A DNA stretch of 64,000 nt from Mermis nigrescens (Eukaryota > Nematoda > Enoplea > Mermithida > Mermithidae), in assembly GCA_036768485.1 (NCBI GenBank), contig JAVLUZ010000341.1, positions 1,330,329 to 1,394,328 on the forward strand, in the 5' to 3' direction. A program made the position numbers and the translations under genes. The notes under the pieces are model-generated. The model had not been told where the DNA came from, ran no database searches, and saw only the letters and a program-made list of their open reading frames with translations. This document shows, one piece after another, positions 47,136 through 57,600 of the stretch. Numbering within the stretch: position 1 is the stretch's first letter; each line of letters starts with the position of its first letter.

Positions 47136-47350
47136 ATCATTCGAGAAAAATGAGTTTCGGAACCAGCGAACCGTGATTGGAGAAGCATAGAGGTGTTAGA
47201 ACAAACGAAGACCAGCCAAGTGGCAGCCGCGGAAAGAAAACCGGAACGTTCAAGCTGCAAAGCTGATGGAAATATGACAGAGGAAAGGCGAAGCAGAATT
47301 AGAGAAAGAGTGAAGCGATCCTGAACCAATTAGTCATGTGATAAGTTTAT

Positions 47351-48001
47351 TTGGAATAATAAAGAGACATGCGGATGTGTTTGACTCCTCATAACTCATT
47401 ATACTGTAACATATCATGTTTACTACATTAGTGTAAAGGACCAGGAAGTAGGTAATTTTTACCCCCATGAGGTGGGTGCGGGTAAATGTGGGACGTTCAA
47501 AGTACAATGAAACAGACTATATGGAATAAAAAACAGACCTGCAGATGTGTTTCATTATACTGTAGAATATAAAGTAAATAGAATAAGTTTAAAGGACATT
47601 TACATAAAATCATGAAGTAGGTAATTGATAACACCATGTAATTTATACCCCCATTAGGTGTGTGCGGGTAAATGTGTGACGTTCAAAGCACAATGAAACA
47701 GACTAGATGGAATAAAAAACAGACATGCGGATGTGTTTTACTGCTTGGAACTCATTATACTGTAGAATATAAAGTAAATAGCATAGGTTTAAAGGACATT
47801 TACATATAAACATGAAGTAGGTAATTGATAACACCATTAGGCGGATGTGTTTGACTCCTTGTAACTCATTATACTGTAGAATATCACGTTTACCGCATTA
47901 GTTTAAAGGACATTTACATAAAATTATGAGGAGGTAATTTTCAACCCCAATAGTTTTGTCCGGATAAATAAGGGACATTCAAAGTTCAATGAAACAGACG
48001 A
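47351..48001 (+). repeat. Tandem satellite, unit about 170-190 bp, 3-4 copies
   Basis: Units start near 47351, 47522, 47709 and (truncated) 47838. They share ACATGCGGATGTGTTT, CATTATACTGTAGAATAT, GTTTAAAGGACATTTACAT and end AATGAAACAGACTA, the terminal motif of the family T MITEs. Confidence 0.85.
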
Positions 48002-48368
48002 TTACATGATCCGAAATGATTGGTACGGATGTAGGAGGGACATAAACATTAGGGAGGAATGTACTTATAGAAACGATAGAATATGGTATTAGTAAAAATT
48101 TGTTGAACACAAGTTTGGTCTTGTTACTGATTTTAGTAAAGCCTTAACGCATTTGATCAAGTACCTTCCTTTATGAAAATTATCTAATCACAAATATTAC
48201 TGTATCACAGAAATCGAACTACTTTCTATATTCACCACAGGCGACGATGGGATTGGACAACATTTAAGAGACTGATGTGCGATTGGTAGGAAAAAGCGCA
48301 AAACTTATCTTTTTTAGACCTCTGCGAAATCCATCAACAGCGAATCAAATTGATTCGCGCTAAATTTT

Positions 48369-48644
48369 CTAGCATGACAGGAAAAATGACCTATAAAAGG
48401 AAGATGCAATGCTCCCGCGCGCATTGTTAAAGTTTATACAATGTACGAACTGACGGGTGAATATGTAAGGAATCGCTATGTGGTGGGCACATGTACAAGT
48501 GAAGAAGCGGAAGGCACCGACGGCCAGCACGAGTTTGAGTGTGCTTTTGCCAGCAAGCATTCTTTGAGAATTCGAGTATACCCATATAGAAAGTCCTTGG
48601 ATTCGTCAATTTCGGCCAATACCACAAATTCTGCTGCCCCTTAA
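48369..48644. other. GC-richer non-repeat segment with short frames on both strands
   Basis: Plus frame 48441-48644 (MYELTGEYVRNRYVVGTC...) and an open minus frame (VVLAEIDESKDFLYGYTRIL...) overlap. Neither has a recognised domain or clear splice sites. It lies just beyond the LINE 3' end. Could be a host exon; unresolved. Confidence 0.2.
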
Positions 48645-48668
48645 CTATATCATATTTTCAACAGATTA

Positions 48669-48716
48669 TGAATGAATGAATGAATGAATGAATGAATGAA
48701 TGAATGAATGAATGAA
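48669..48716 (+). repeat. (TGAA)12 microsatellite at LINE 3' end
   Basis: Twelve perfect TGAA units (TTCA on the LINE strand). Confidence 0.95.
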
Positions 48717-48894
48717 ATAATTTATTACTGAAACGCGACAATTACGAAAGATGTAAAAGAGTGATAAAACGTACGGTCAAAAGAATAAAAGCGTACAGCA
48801 AAAGGCGACGAGCGAGTCATGAAAATGACGATTTAAGCCCGCCCTATAATAAATTTAGATAAGTCGACATCAATTAATCTAGATTTGAATATAT

Positions 48895-50451
48895 TCAAGT
48901 TAGGGAAGAGACTACAAAATCAGGTAGGTGATTCCAAATTGAGATATACTTATAGAAAAAGTCAAATTTTTGTAAATTAGAACGGACAAGAGGAACAACT
49001 AGCTTGAAACGATTTGTGCAGCGAGTAGTATTTTGATTAAGCACAAAAAAATCTGTCATGCAAAGACAAGATTTTTGACTAATAATTTGATACATCATAC
49101 ATAAGCAAATATGAAGGCGACGTAATTCTAATCGACACAAGTTAAGTTGGTTAAGGCGTTCGTCGTAAGAAAGAGGGCTATGATATCCAACTATGTATTT
49201 AGTAAATTTACGCTGAAGAGTCTCCAGCCTGTTGATATCACTAATATAAGAGGGGTTCCATAAAGCACAGGAATATTCAAGGATCGGTCTGACGTAAACA
49301 ATGAAGGCCTTTACGAGATTATTTTTATCACGCGAAAAGAAGGATTTTCTAATTAGGATAGATCTCAAGAAAGCTTTCTTGATAATACTGTTGTAATGTT
49401 CCTTAAATTTAAGGTTGTGCGAAATTAGCACTCCTAAATCGCGAACATAGACAGAATCGTTCGTAATAACTTGTGTATTGAGTGTATATGACAATTTAGG
49501 ATTATTTTTGCCCAAATATAGGGCTGTGCATTTAGAATATGATATTGGTAAACAATTTCTGGTGGCCCAAATGGAAATTCTATCCAAATCGGTCTGAAGT
49601 GTTTGATAATTGCAGGAAAGATTGAATATTTTTAAGTCATCCGCGAACATAAAAGTCGAATTTGACAAGTTATCAAAGATATCATTTATAAAAATCAAAA
49701 ACAACGTAGGTCCAAGAATGGACCCTTGAATAACTCCACTTGTAACAGCGGCATAATCTGAAAAACACTGATTAACGCGAACACACTGAATACGATTAGA
49801 TAGAAAAGCTTTTAACCAATTAAACAGGTGTTGTTGAATACCGTAACTAGTTAATTTAACAAGAAGTTTAGATATGTCGACTTTGTCAAAAGCTTTAGCA
49901 AAGTCTATATAAATAATATCAACGGTTTCTTTACAATCCAGTGATTTAACCCAAGAATGTTTACAATTTAATAGTTGCAATTCGCAAGATTTATGTTTTT
50001 GGAAACCATATTGAAAAGGTGATATTAACTCATTTGTTGATAAATAAATTGATAGTTGAGTATTAATAATACTTTCCATTATCTTACAAGTTGAGCAACA
50101 TAAAGAAACGGGACGATAATTTTCAGTTAATGAGGGGTCACCCTTTTTAATTATAGGTACAACGTAAGCCTCCCTCCAAATGTCTGGGATATCACCTGAT
50201 AAAAAAGAAACAGTAAAAATACTGATAAAGGGTTTAAGAAGATAATAAGCTAATTTTTTAACAAAAAAGTTACATAAACCATCAGGCGCTATCGAAGTCG
50301 AGTTTTTCATCTTAGCAATCGCCCGTGAGACATTATTTTCGTCAAAGACGATGTTTGAAATAGAAAAATCGCCCCGCTTCTGAAAAACAAAAGAATCGTT
50401 AGTATCATCATTGGTAAATACGGTTTTTTTATCCGCGCCCGAAAATCTATA
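48895..50451 (-). CDS. Reverse transcriptase of truncated LINE
   Basis: Uninterrupted frame; first ATG at 50310, but codons stay open back to 50451 (FSGADKKTVF...), so the true N terminus is lost. RT motifs: NYRPVSLCCSTCKIMES, YGFQKHKSCELQ, IIYIDFAKAFDKVD, GVIQGSILGPTLFLIFIND and catalytic TFMFADDLKIF (the A-D-D box), then ISIWATRNCLPIS. The C-terminal tail reads LETLQRKFTKYIVGYHSPLS and ends YISIWNHLPDFVVSSLT. No endonuclease domain, so not autonomous. The intact frame implies recent insertion. Confidence 0.9.
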   Translation of the reverse strand, partial: YRFSGADKKTVFTNDDTNDSFVFQKRGDFSISNIVFDENNVSRAIAKMKNSTSIAPDGLCNFFVKKLAYYLLKPFISIFTVSFLSGDIPDIWREAYVVPIIKKGDPSLTENYRPVSLCCSTCKIMESIINTQLSIYLSTNELISPFQYGFQKHKSCELQLLNCKHSWVKSLDCKETVDIIYIDFAKAFDKVDISKLLVKLTSYGIQQHLFNWLKAFLSNRIQCVRVNQCFSDYAAVTSGVIQGSILGPTLFLIFINDIFDNLSNSTFMFADDLKIFNLSCNYQTLQTDLDRISIWATRNCLPISYSKCTALYLGKNNPKLSYTLNTQVITNDSVYVRDLGVLISHNLKFKEHYNSIIKKAFLRSILIRKSFFSRDKNNLVKAFIVYVRPILEYSCALWNPSYISDINRLETLQRKFTKYIVGYHSPLSYDERLNQLNLCRLELRRLHICLCMMYQIISQKSCLCMTDFFVLNQNTTRCTNRFKLVVPLVRSNLQKFDFFYKYISIWNHLPDFVVSSLT

Positions 50452-50591
50452 CTACTACTGATTTCACTCAACTTGATGCTCCAATCGCACTACGCTAATT
50501 GATAATTGTGACAAAGGCCCGAAGAACTGGAGGATTAGAATAGTGAGTGGTGTAAACAACATGATTTCTTAATCATTAAGTTGAGCTTAGC

Positions 50592-50611
50592 ACTGGCTTA
50601 GGCTTAGGCTT
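50592..50611 (+). repeat. Three TTAGGC units
   Basis: GGCTTAGGCTTAGGCTTAG. TTAGGC is the nematode telomere unit. Three interstitial copies could be chance or a relic. Confidence 0.6.
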
Positions 50612-50619
50612 AGTTATGT

Positions 50620-50762
50620 GCCTTCAAATTGGTGCCAGGGGATGATGTAAGCCTGAGTCAGATGGGGCAAAAATTGCGGAGCGAGCGAAGCGAGCGAAGC
50701 AATTTTTGCCCCATCTTTGGCTTAGGCTTAGATCATCCCTGACACCAATCTGAAGCCTCAAA
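50620..50762. repeat. Long inverted repeat with perfect 16-bp hairpin
   Basis: ATGGGGCAAAAATTGC and GCAATTTTTGCCCCAT flank a loop of GAGCGA/GAAGCGAGCGAA repeats. Outer arms (TTGGTG.CAGGG.ATGAT.TAAGCCT) extend the pairing. Confidence 0.85.
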
Positions 50763-50765
50763 CAG

Positions 50766-50960
50766 CGCTTTTTAGGCTTCTAATCATCAGGAGCAGCACT
50801 ATGAATCCAAGACATGCCCTGAACCAAGTTTGCAATATGCAAATCAGCCTAATTTGCATACTATGCAAATCAGGCTAATTTGCATATCAAAACTTGGTTT
50901 CCGCGGCCAGTTGAGGGTTTCTAGTGATGCTCGCAATGATTAGAAACCCGAAAAACGGCT
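50766..50960. repeat. Palindromic element containing four ATGCAAAT octamers
   Basis: The inner palindrome 50820-50900 (ACCAAGTTT...AAACTTGGT) contains ATGCAAAT/ATTTGCAT four times. Outer arms (GGCTTCTAATCAT and ATGATTAGAAACCC) also pair. Confidence 0.8.
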
Positions 50961-51074
50961 GTTTTGTAAGAAATTGAAAAATCAGTAATTACGAATATTT
51001 TCCAGAACTTTTAAAACTGAACAGAAATGACAAGAACAATAATCAACAGTCAAAAATCAACAAAAAACAATCGA

Positions 51075-51200
51075 TTAAAATGCAATCGGGTAGCCTTTGC
51101 TGTGAATTAGCGCTTGTAAACGAACTGGCATTGAATTGATCAGTTCAGTGCATTTTTCCTTCGGGATCGAAGCCCAAATATGCTTCAATTTTTGTATCAT
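51075..51200 (-). pseudogene. Tc1-like transposase C-terminal fragment
   Basis: The minus strand reads MIQKLKHIWASIPKEKCTEL, then INSMPVRLQALIHSKGYPIA and F-stop, the standard C terminus of Tc1 transposases ('W..IP...C..L..SMPRR..A.I..KG..T.Y'). Catalytic parts are missing. It abuts the foldback arm. Confidence 0.8.
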
Positions 51201-51214
51201 TCAGTTCTCGAGGG

Positions 51215-52690
51215 GAGGGGTGAAAATCGTGTAAAAATCTACGGGTGTAAAGACGGATTTTGGTGTTTTTTACTTTTTTCTGTCTGCAAACCAGTCCAGT
51301 TATGAGTCCCAAAAGCTTTTCCTGATAGAAATGTACTAGGACTCAAGAACTACCTTCGGCTGACCTGCAAACTTTTTTACACTTAATACGGAATTAGATC
51401 CAGGGGTTTAAACTTTACACTCTAGTGGATGGTGTAAAAAACAGATTTTGTCTAAGGCTTCTCTGCTAACTTTTCCGCATATAAGTGGGTATAAATTGAA
51501 TATAAGAGAAACAAAGTAGGTAATTCTTAAGGGCTACACGTCGCAGCGAACCGCGATCAAAAAACGCAATATTGAGTTGTTTATGGGGGTGTAAAGCTCG
51601 AGATCAGTAGTGTAAAATGGGCAAAAAAACACATTTTTTCTCTATGTTGATTAATGAATATCTTAAATATTTTGTGGGACAGGAGTTTTTCACATATAAA
51701 CGTACTACAATGTAAAGGCTACAAACTCAAACCGAATTTCTTTAAACTGAATAGGGATTTAGGTACAGATTTTTAAAGTTTACAATGTGGTGGATGGTGA
51801 AAAAATACGTTTTTACCCCTTAATTCTTCGCTAATTTCCGCTGTTCAAAATCGGGATAAGTCGGGTAAAATAAAAATGAATTACTTTTTAAGGGGTACAC
51901 ATCACAGAAATCCGTTTATTTACATCAATATTTGGCTTCCTCGGGAGAAATAAAGTCAAAAATTGTATGTGCAAAACCTGTTTGTGTCCTGTTTTTTTCT
52001 GTCATCTTCTCCGGTTATGAGTCTAAACATGATCTCAAGTTTAAAAATGTAACAAAATTAAGCTTGATACGCCAATATTGCCCATTTGTTTACACTCAAC
52101 AGTGGTGTAAAGTGCTTGTCTTCAGACCATTGTGGAGACAGAGTTTTTTCATAAATATTGATCGTAATATCATAGTAATGTCAAAATTACGAATTCGAAC
52201 TAAATGTTCTTTGCACTCGGTGGTTGGGTCAAGTTTACACTGGAAATTAACTTTAGATCTAGAGCCTTGCGGAAACTTAATTTCTTTCAAAATGTTCAAC
52301 GCAATGTCAGAATTGTGAATCTGACAGTTAGTTTTCTCTACACTTAGTAGTTGTGTAAAATTTGCACTATTCATTTATTGTCAATGTGTAAAGTTTACAC
52401 TACAAATTTATTTTACTTTCAGAGCGTTACAAAATGTGAATTTTTTTAAATATGTTTTATAAGGTCAGGATTACGCATCTGACTGTATGTTTTCTTTACA
52501 CCCATTATTTATTCGAAGTGTACACTGAAAATTAACTTTAGTTCCAGAGCATTGCAGAAGCTTTATCTTTTCAAAATGCTCCATGTAACAACGGATTACG
52601 AATCTAAGCGTACACTTCCTTTACATCCAAAAGTTGCGTAAAGTTCATGCTGAAAACCTTTGATTTGTTCAAATAAGATGATTTGTCTTC
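51215..52690. repeat. Foldback left arm: reversed subrepeats
   Basis: The mirror of 33175-34430 and 27690-28930: CTTTACACCCATTATTTATT, GTCAGGATTACGCATCTGAC and AGAGCATTGCAGAAGC units. Frames on both strands here are repeat artefacts. Confidence 0.8.
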
Positions 52691-52892
52691 TTTTAAAAAA
52701 AGAAAATGCTGACATTCAGGACAATTTTGTTTTCTGCGTTCTTGAACTGCTGTCATTATTGTGGCATGTAACCGTATGTGTTTACTGACCGATTTAGTCT
52801 AATCATACTAATTAAAAGTATGCTCCGATGGAACAGAAAAGGCGAATATACTAGGGTTTGTGGATTATTAAGGATATAAAAGGAGGGGATTA

Positions 52893-53351
52893 TAGTCTGT
52901 TTCAAATTCTTGATACTTTTTTACACTATGGTATTTGGAATTTATTAACAATTCAGCCTATCGGCAAAGAGAAATTTATTTCTCCCGCCTCTCGCATCAA
53001 CTGATTCGCTAATTGTGCAATGAGCTATGCAACGTTTAAAAATTCGCCGCCGCTTCCGAAGTCGCTTCCCGAAGTGGTCTAGCGGTTTTTACCATTCACT
53101 TCACAGCGAGAGATATGGAGTGCGATTCCGAGCGTGCATTTGCATTTTTCAAGCGCGAAGATGCTGGTTGCGGTCTCACAGATCCTGACAGCAAAACTGA
53201 CCGATGGTGTGCCCAAAAACAAGTTTTAGATCCGAATAAAGTGCAATAGATGATGTTCAATCGGATGAAAGCCCTTACGCTGATTGGCTAAATTCTTTCT
53301 ACCTTCTTATCAAGTTAATGTAGAAAAATTGTAAGAATTTCGAAACAGACT
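52893..53351. mobile_element. MITE with TAGTCTGTTTC ends carrying a tRNA-like sequence
   Basis: TAGTCTGTTTCAAATTCTTG at the left and AAGAATTTCGAAACAGACTA at the right, flanked by TA. The empty site is known from sister foldback cores (GGGGACTAGGGAAAA), proving a TA target duplication. Confidence 0.88.
53071..53145 (+). tRNA. tRNA-like pseudogene, possibly Val-derived
   Basis: GAAGTGGTCTAGCGGTTTTT resembles an A-box, CACTTCACAGCGAG an anticodon arm (CAC) and GAGTGCGATTCCGAG a B-box. Stems are imperfect. Inside the TIR element 52893-53351. Confidence 0.35.
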
Positions 53352-53793
53352 ATAGGGAAAAGCTACCTACGTATATGCCTAGTCACAAAAAATTTTTAAA
53401 TGTGTTAAAACTCAGACTTTCTCCAAGCAACGCAAGAAATCGAAGTATATTCTGCGGCCGGTGAAAAAGTGTTACCGTATGTTCAATGCTTCATATAAGA
53501 ATGTGTAAGCATAGTCTAGAATGTCTACTTTTTGTAAATAGCTTGCAAGTTGCCAGCTGACTTGCTTCGTATCGTGATTGATAGAAAACTGATTGCAATT
53601 GTATTTAAAGGTTTTTTATTTTGTTATAAAATAAGTTTTATAATTGGAAATTTGATTTTTCACTAATTTTCCCACAGTTTTTTTAATCAGCACGTCCAAA
53701 TGGACCCTTCAGCTCTTCCAGCTTTTGCGTCAGCCCGTTCTATGGAAGGGCTGGATTGGCTATAGTCCAGGTGTGCCTGTGTACATGTACCTA

Positions 53794-53910
53794 TAGTCTG
53801 TTTCACACAACTTCGGTCATAAATTTTAAAACCATCGTAATTCGTAACCCTCGGCTTACTGCCGATGAAAATTCATGGAATTCATGCGCGAAGTTATGTG
53901 AATCAGACTA
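53794..53910. mobile_element. Short family T MITE plus adjacent solo end
   Basis: TAGTCTGTTTCACACAACTT ... AAGTTATGTGAATCAGACTA, TA-flanked. Another end (GGTCTGTTTCACGTAAGCTT) follows at once at 53912. Confidence 0.8.
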
Positions 53911-54615
53911 TGGTCTGTTTCACGTAAGCTTACGCGTAACAATTTATTTGATTGCCGTGCATGCATCAATGTTCGCTATTTCATCCAATTGGCTTGCAAA
54001 GTCTCTCCTTGTTTTCTTCATGTAACTTCCCACATCTACTGCATATCTAACCTGCTACTTTTTCAATCGTTTTTTTGGTTCAGTAGTTAATTTCAATCTG
54101 CAGACCGCAGGATATACTTCGATTTTTTGCTTGCCTAGAGAAAGTCTGATTTTAAACATTAAAAAAGGTAGTTTTTTCTAGTCCCCTCCTTTTCAATGCA
54201 CAATCCGAAGTAGATTCGTCTCTTTTGTTCCATCGGAGCATTTTTCTTTGCTATACCTACATTCGCAAGATGCGCGGCTAATTTAATATTTCTACAAATC
54301 AATCGCTTTAGTCCGGTTTTACGTTTCGCTTCAGGTCCTTCAATGACTGTCCATTTTGTATTGTTTCATTAATCAAGTCAGCGAAAGCACTAACTGCATC
54401 AAAGTTCGCAAACTAATCTGATGTAATTACACAATAACATAGAAGGGACTGACAAACTTATTTGTTACAAATTTCGGGAAACAAGGTCGAACTGTTTGTT
54501 CTTCTGACCTCTGCAAATAAAGAAATACATACATGCAAATCTAAACAATGAAGTTGTTTTCTTCTGAACTTGCAGAAATTTAAATTTTACTTGTCCATAG
54601 AGAAGCTTTCACGGA

Positions 54616-54666
54616 ATGATTTTAGTAAATACGTTAATCCTCATCGTCGCAGCAGCTCTTTCTCAA
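54616..54666 (+). CDS. Signal-peptide first exon
   Basis: ATG starts MILVNTLILIVAAALSQ, a compact signal peptide, ending exactly at CAA|gtatgt, a strong donor in phase 0. Read-through beyond the donor enters repeat sequence. Confidence 0.55.
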
Positions 54667-57600
54667 GTATGTACATACATGTATGTTTGGGCTGATCCAG
54701 GATTCCTCAAGGGAGGAAGCGAGCGGACCATAAATGATCAAAAGCCAAATTCTAAGCGGTCCGGGAAAGAAATTGCTGGAAATAGCAGCAAAAATGCAAT
54801 TATAGAGGTCCGGGGTCGCCGGATTCTCGGGGATCCAGAAACTCAGAAACTCAAACCCCCTCCACATTTAAGTTTGGGGCAGACACTACATAAATTGGTC
54901 TTATATCCCGAAAACTTCGTTGGGCTAAAATCGAATTTTTCGACGTTTCTCAACAGAACCATGAAATTTTGGCTTTTTAAAAAATTTCTCATCTCTCAGC
55001 TATATGAGTGTCGTTTGCGCTTGAAGAGTACTTACTCCACAAATGGTGCGAAGCGGCGAAAATTTGAAGATTTTATAACTAAGAGATGCTATTTGTCTAT
55101 ATTTACGCGGGTGACCAGACAAGTGGACTCAGACTTCTCGATTCGAGACAACTGGACTCAGACTTCTCGACTCGAAGACTACTCGACGCAAGGATAACTC
55201 GACCCAAGACAACTCGACTCAAAGACAACTCAACGCAGACAACTCGCCGTAGGACAACTCACCTCAAGATAACTCGACGCAGACAACTGGCTTCAAGACA
55301 ACTCGCATTCGTATAACTCGACGCAGACAACTTGCCTCGAGATAACTCGACGCAGATTGACAACTCGCCTCAGATAACTCGCCGCAGACAATCCTGCGCA
55401 TCAAGCAATTTCATGTTTTCTATTAAAAAATTCCATTTAGACGCATTTTTAACCATTTTTAGACACTTATTGGTAAAAAACGCAATTTTTTCCAACGATC
55501 TTAGGCTAATGCCCTTTCAGGACCAACTGCCCTACCGTCAATCTTCCACTGAGCATGAGGATATACGTATACAATAGACCTAAAGTGCTCAAAAAGTTAC
55601 AAACAAGGGGAAAAAGTGAAATCCGGAAACAGAGGTTGAAACGGAAACGATCAGTAAAAAGCGGAAAAGGAAAGATGTCGAGAATATCCCTAACCCCTAT
55701 TTTTGCAAAATAGAACCCACTAAGCTGGGATCGGGGGGTCCGAAACGGGTTTAACAAAATGAAGCTAACACTGGTTCTGTCGGGGGTTTCTCTGCCCTGG
55801 GGTGGTCCAAAGTGCTGGGACCAGGGTTTCCCGAGCAAACCCCCAACAAGGTTAAAATACCCAAGCAAGTTTCCAGCGAAATGTCTGCCGCAGGATTCAG
55901 CAGCCTGAAAACGAGGTACATATACCTCATTATTCAGTATATCTTTACCCTGGGGGTGGTCCAGATCAGACATGCACGTGGGGGTTCGGACCCCCCAGAA
56001 TGGGAAAATTGAAAGTTTTGTCGGGAAAATGAAGCAAAATGAAGGCCAAAAACGGATGAATTTTGAAAATTTCCTTTAAAAGTGCTTCAAATTGACTAGA
56101 AACTGTGTTATAACGTAGTTTTAACGCTATTTTAGCGTTTATGCACGTTTTTGAGCTCATTTTGGCCCAAAAAACCTCCATTTTTGACCCCCCCAGACCG
56201 ACTGACCCCCCAGATCGGCCATGCTGTGCATCTATGGTCCAGACCACCGGAACCTGGGTTTTCCAAGAGGGCAGGTCCCGTCAAGATAGAGATATCCACA
56301 CATGGGCGTGGGGGGATCTGGGGGTGGTCTGGACCCCCCAGAAACAAAAAGATCCCCCCAGAAATCAAAAGACCCCCCCAGAAATCAATTTTTGAAAACT
56401 TTTTTCGTTTTTTTCGCAATTTTTTGATGCCTATGGATAGTGCTTGATGAGAAACGTTGAAAAATGGTGTCTTTATCGCCATATCACCATTTTTAAGGCC
56501 ATTTTTTGACCTTCAAAAAATCTTGGACCCCCCAGAATTTTCTTGCTGCTCACGTATGGAGATATCTAACCTCGTTTCTGGCAAAGCATCTCCTGCTTTA
56601 GGGCTCAGGGGCTCTAAAACGGGGTATTCATTATTTACAATGTCAAGCTAACCGCGAGTTTCGTTGGGAGATTCTCCATCCTGTGGGGTGGTCCAAATTT
56701 TCTAAACCAGGGTTTCCCGAGCAGACCCCATCAAGATGGACGTACCTAAGGCCGTTTAAAATATCTCCCGCTTAAGAAGGGTTCATGACTCGAAAACCCA
56801 TCGTTTTTGTTTCCGGATTATACCCATCGTTTCCGTTTCAGGATTTTACCAATCCCCCTAGAACAACACTCGGCACCAGCTGACTGACGCAACTTAATGA
56901 ATGCTCTGCTAATAAATCTATAGTCTGTTTCATTTATCCAAGAGCTTTTTCAGTAAATGTTTTTGGAGGCTACAGTAACCCCTTCTTCCTTATTTACTGT
57001 ACATAGTTCGCTAGATCTCACTTTATGTAGTTACGTAGCAGAGATGGGTTTTTCAATAACATTTTTGCCACATAACTTATTCTCGTCTTCCAGCAAATTA
57101 ATCAACTTACAGATAAAAATCGCGCATTCAGCTTATGCTCAGTTGACACTTTAAACACAATAAACTAAAATGTTAAGAAATGCCGCGATCTCCCTCATAG
57201 CTCAGTGGTAAAACGTCTGCTTGTCGTGTCGAAACAACTGGGTTCGATTCCACCCGATAGCTTTTTATTTAGCGCACTTACTGTAGTATGTCCCAGTACT
57301 GATTAAAGGCCTAGATTAAATTTATATAGGCGGATTACTGCATTAAAAATGGAAGAATTCCAGCCACTCGCCCTCACTGAGCTGATCTGCCGAATTACAG
57401 TAATTCGACTTGTTTCGCTTACTGTAGCCATTAAAAGAATTGACTAAAAAGCTCTCGAATAAATGAAACAGACTATAATTGTCATGGCAGGCGCACGGAC
57501 AGCACCAAAATTCTGCGGGTGCAAAATACTTTAAAGGTAAAATTGTCTTTTCAAAATGATGCAATAGCAAAAAACTATTTTTTAACGTTTCTTGTCGAGC

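Larger units (their letters stand above)
48661..50455 (-). mobile_element. 5'-truncated non-LTR retrotransposon (CR1/jockey-like)
   Basis: The element ends at its 3' side (left) in a TGAA tandem array after an AATAAA-containing tail. The 5' end stops abruptly near 50455, in the region before the RT fingers. 5' truncation and a short 3' tandem repeat are usual for CR1/L2-type LINEs. Confidence 0.85.
52812..54262. mobile_element. Foldback element core, copy 4, with nested insertions
   Basis: Plus arm 52812-52890 plus 53352-53465, mirrored arm 54105-54262. The plus arm is split by a tRNA-containing MITE at 52893-53351, and a family T MITE lies in the centre. Confidence 0.82.
55795..56830 (+). 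repeat. About 200-bp tandem units GGTGGTCCAAA...CGAGCA.ACCCC
   Basis: Three units (from about 55800, 55950 and 56690) share GGTGGTCC, CCAGGGTTTCCCGAGCA, TCAAG.T..A..TACC.AAG and CGAAAAC. The second is expanded by insertions at 55967 and 56297. Confidence 0.65.

Noticed and set aside
51932..52318. 128-codon plus ORF
   Set aside because: Lies within the foldback arm subrepeats and repeats with the unit period.
54616..55197. 193-codon plus ORF as one protein
   Set aside because: After codon 17 it runs through a donor site into dispersed repeat sequence and the start of a minisatellite.
55506..55973. 155-codon minus ORF
   Set aside because: Falls in the repeated TIR arm; the other arm (61252-61608) gives a frame of the same repeat on the opposite strand. 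No domain.
57189..57262. Functional tRNA gene
   Set aside because: A and B boxes are good, but acceptor, D and T stems do not pair, and it lies inside a MITE.
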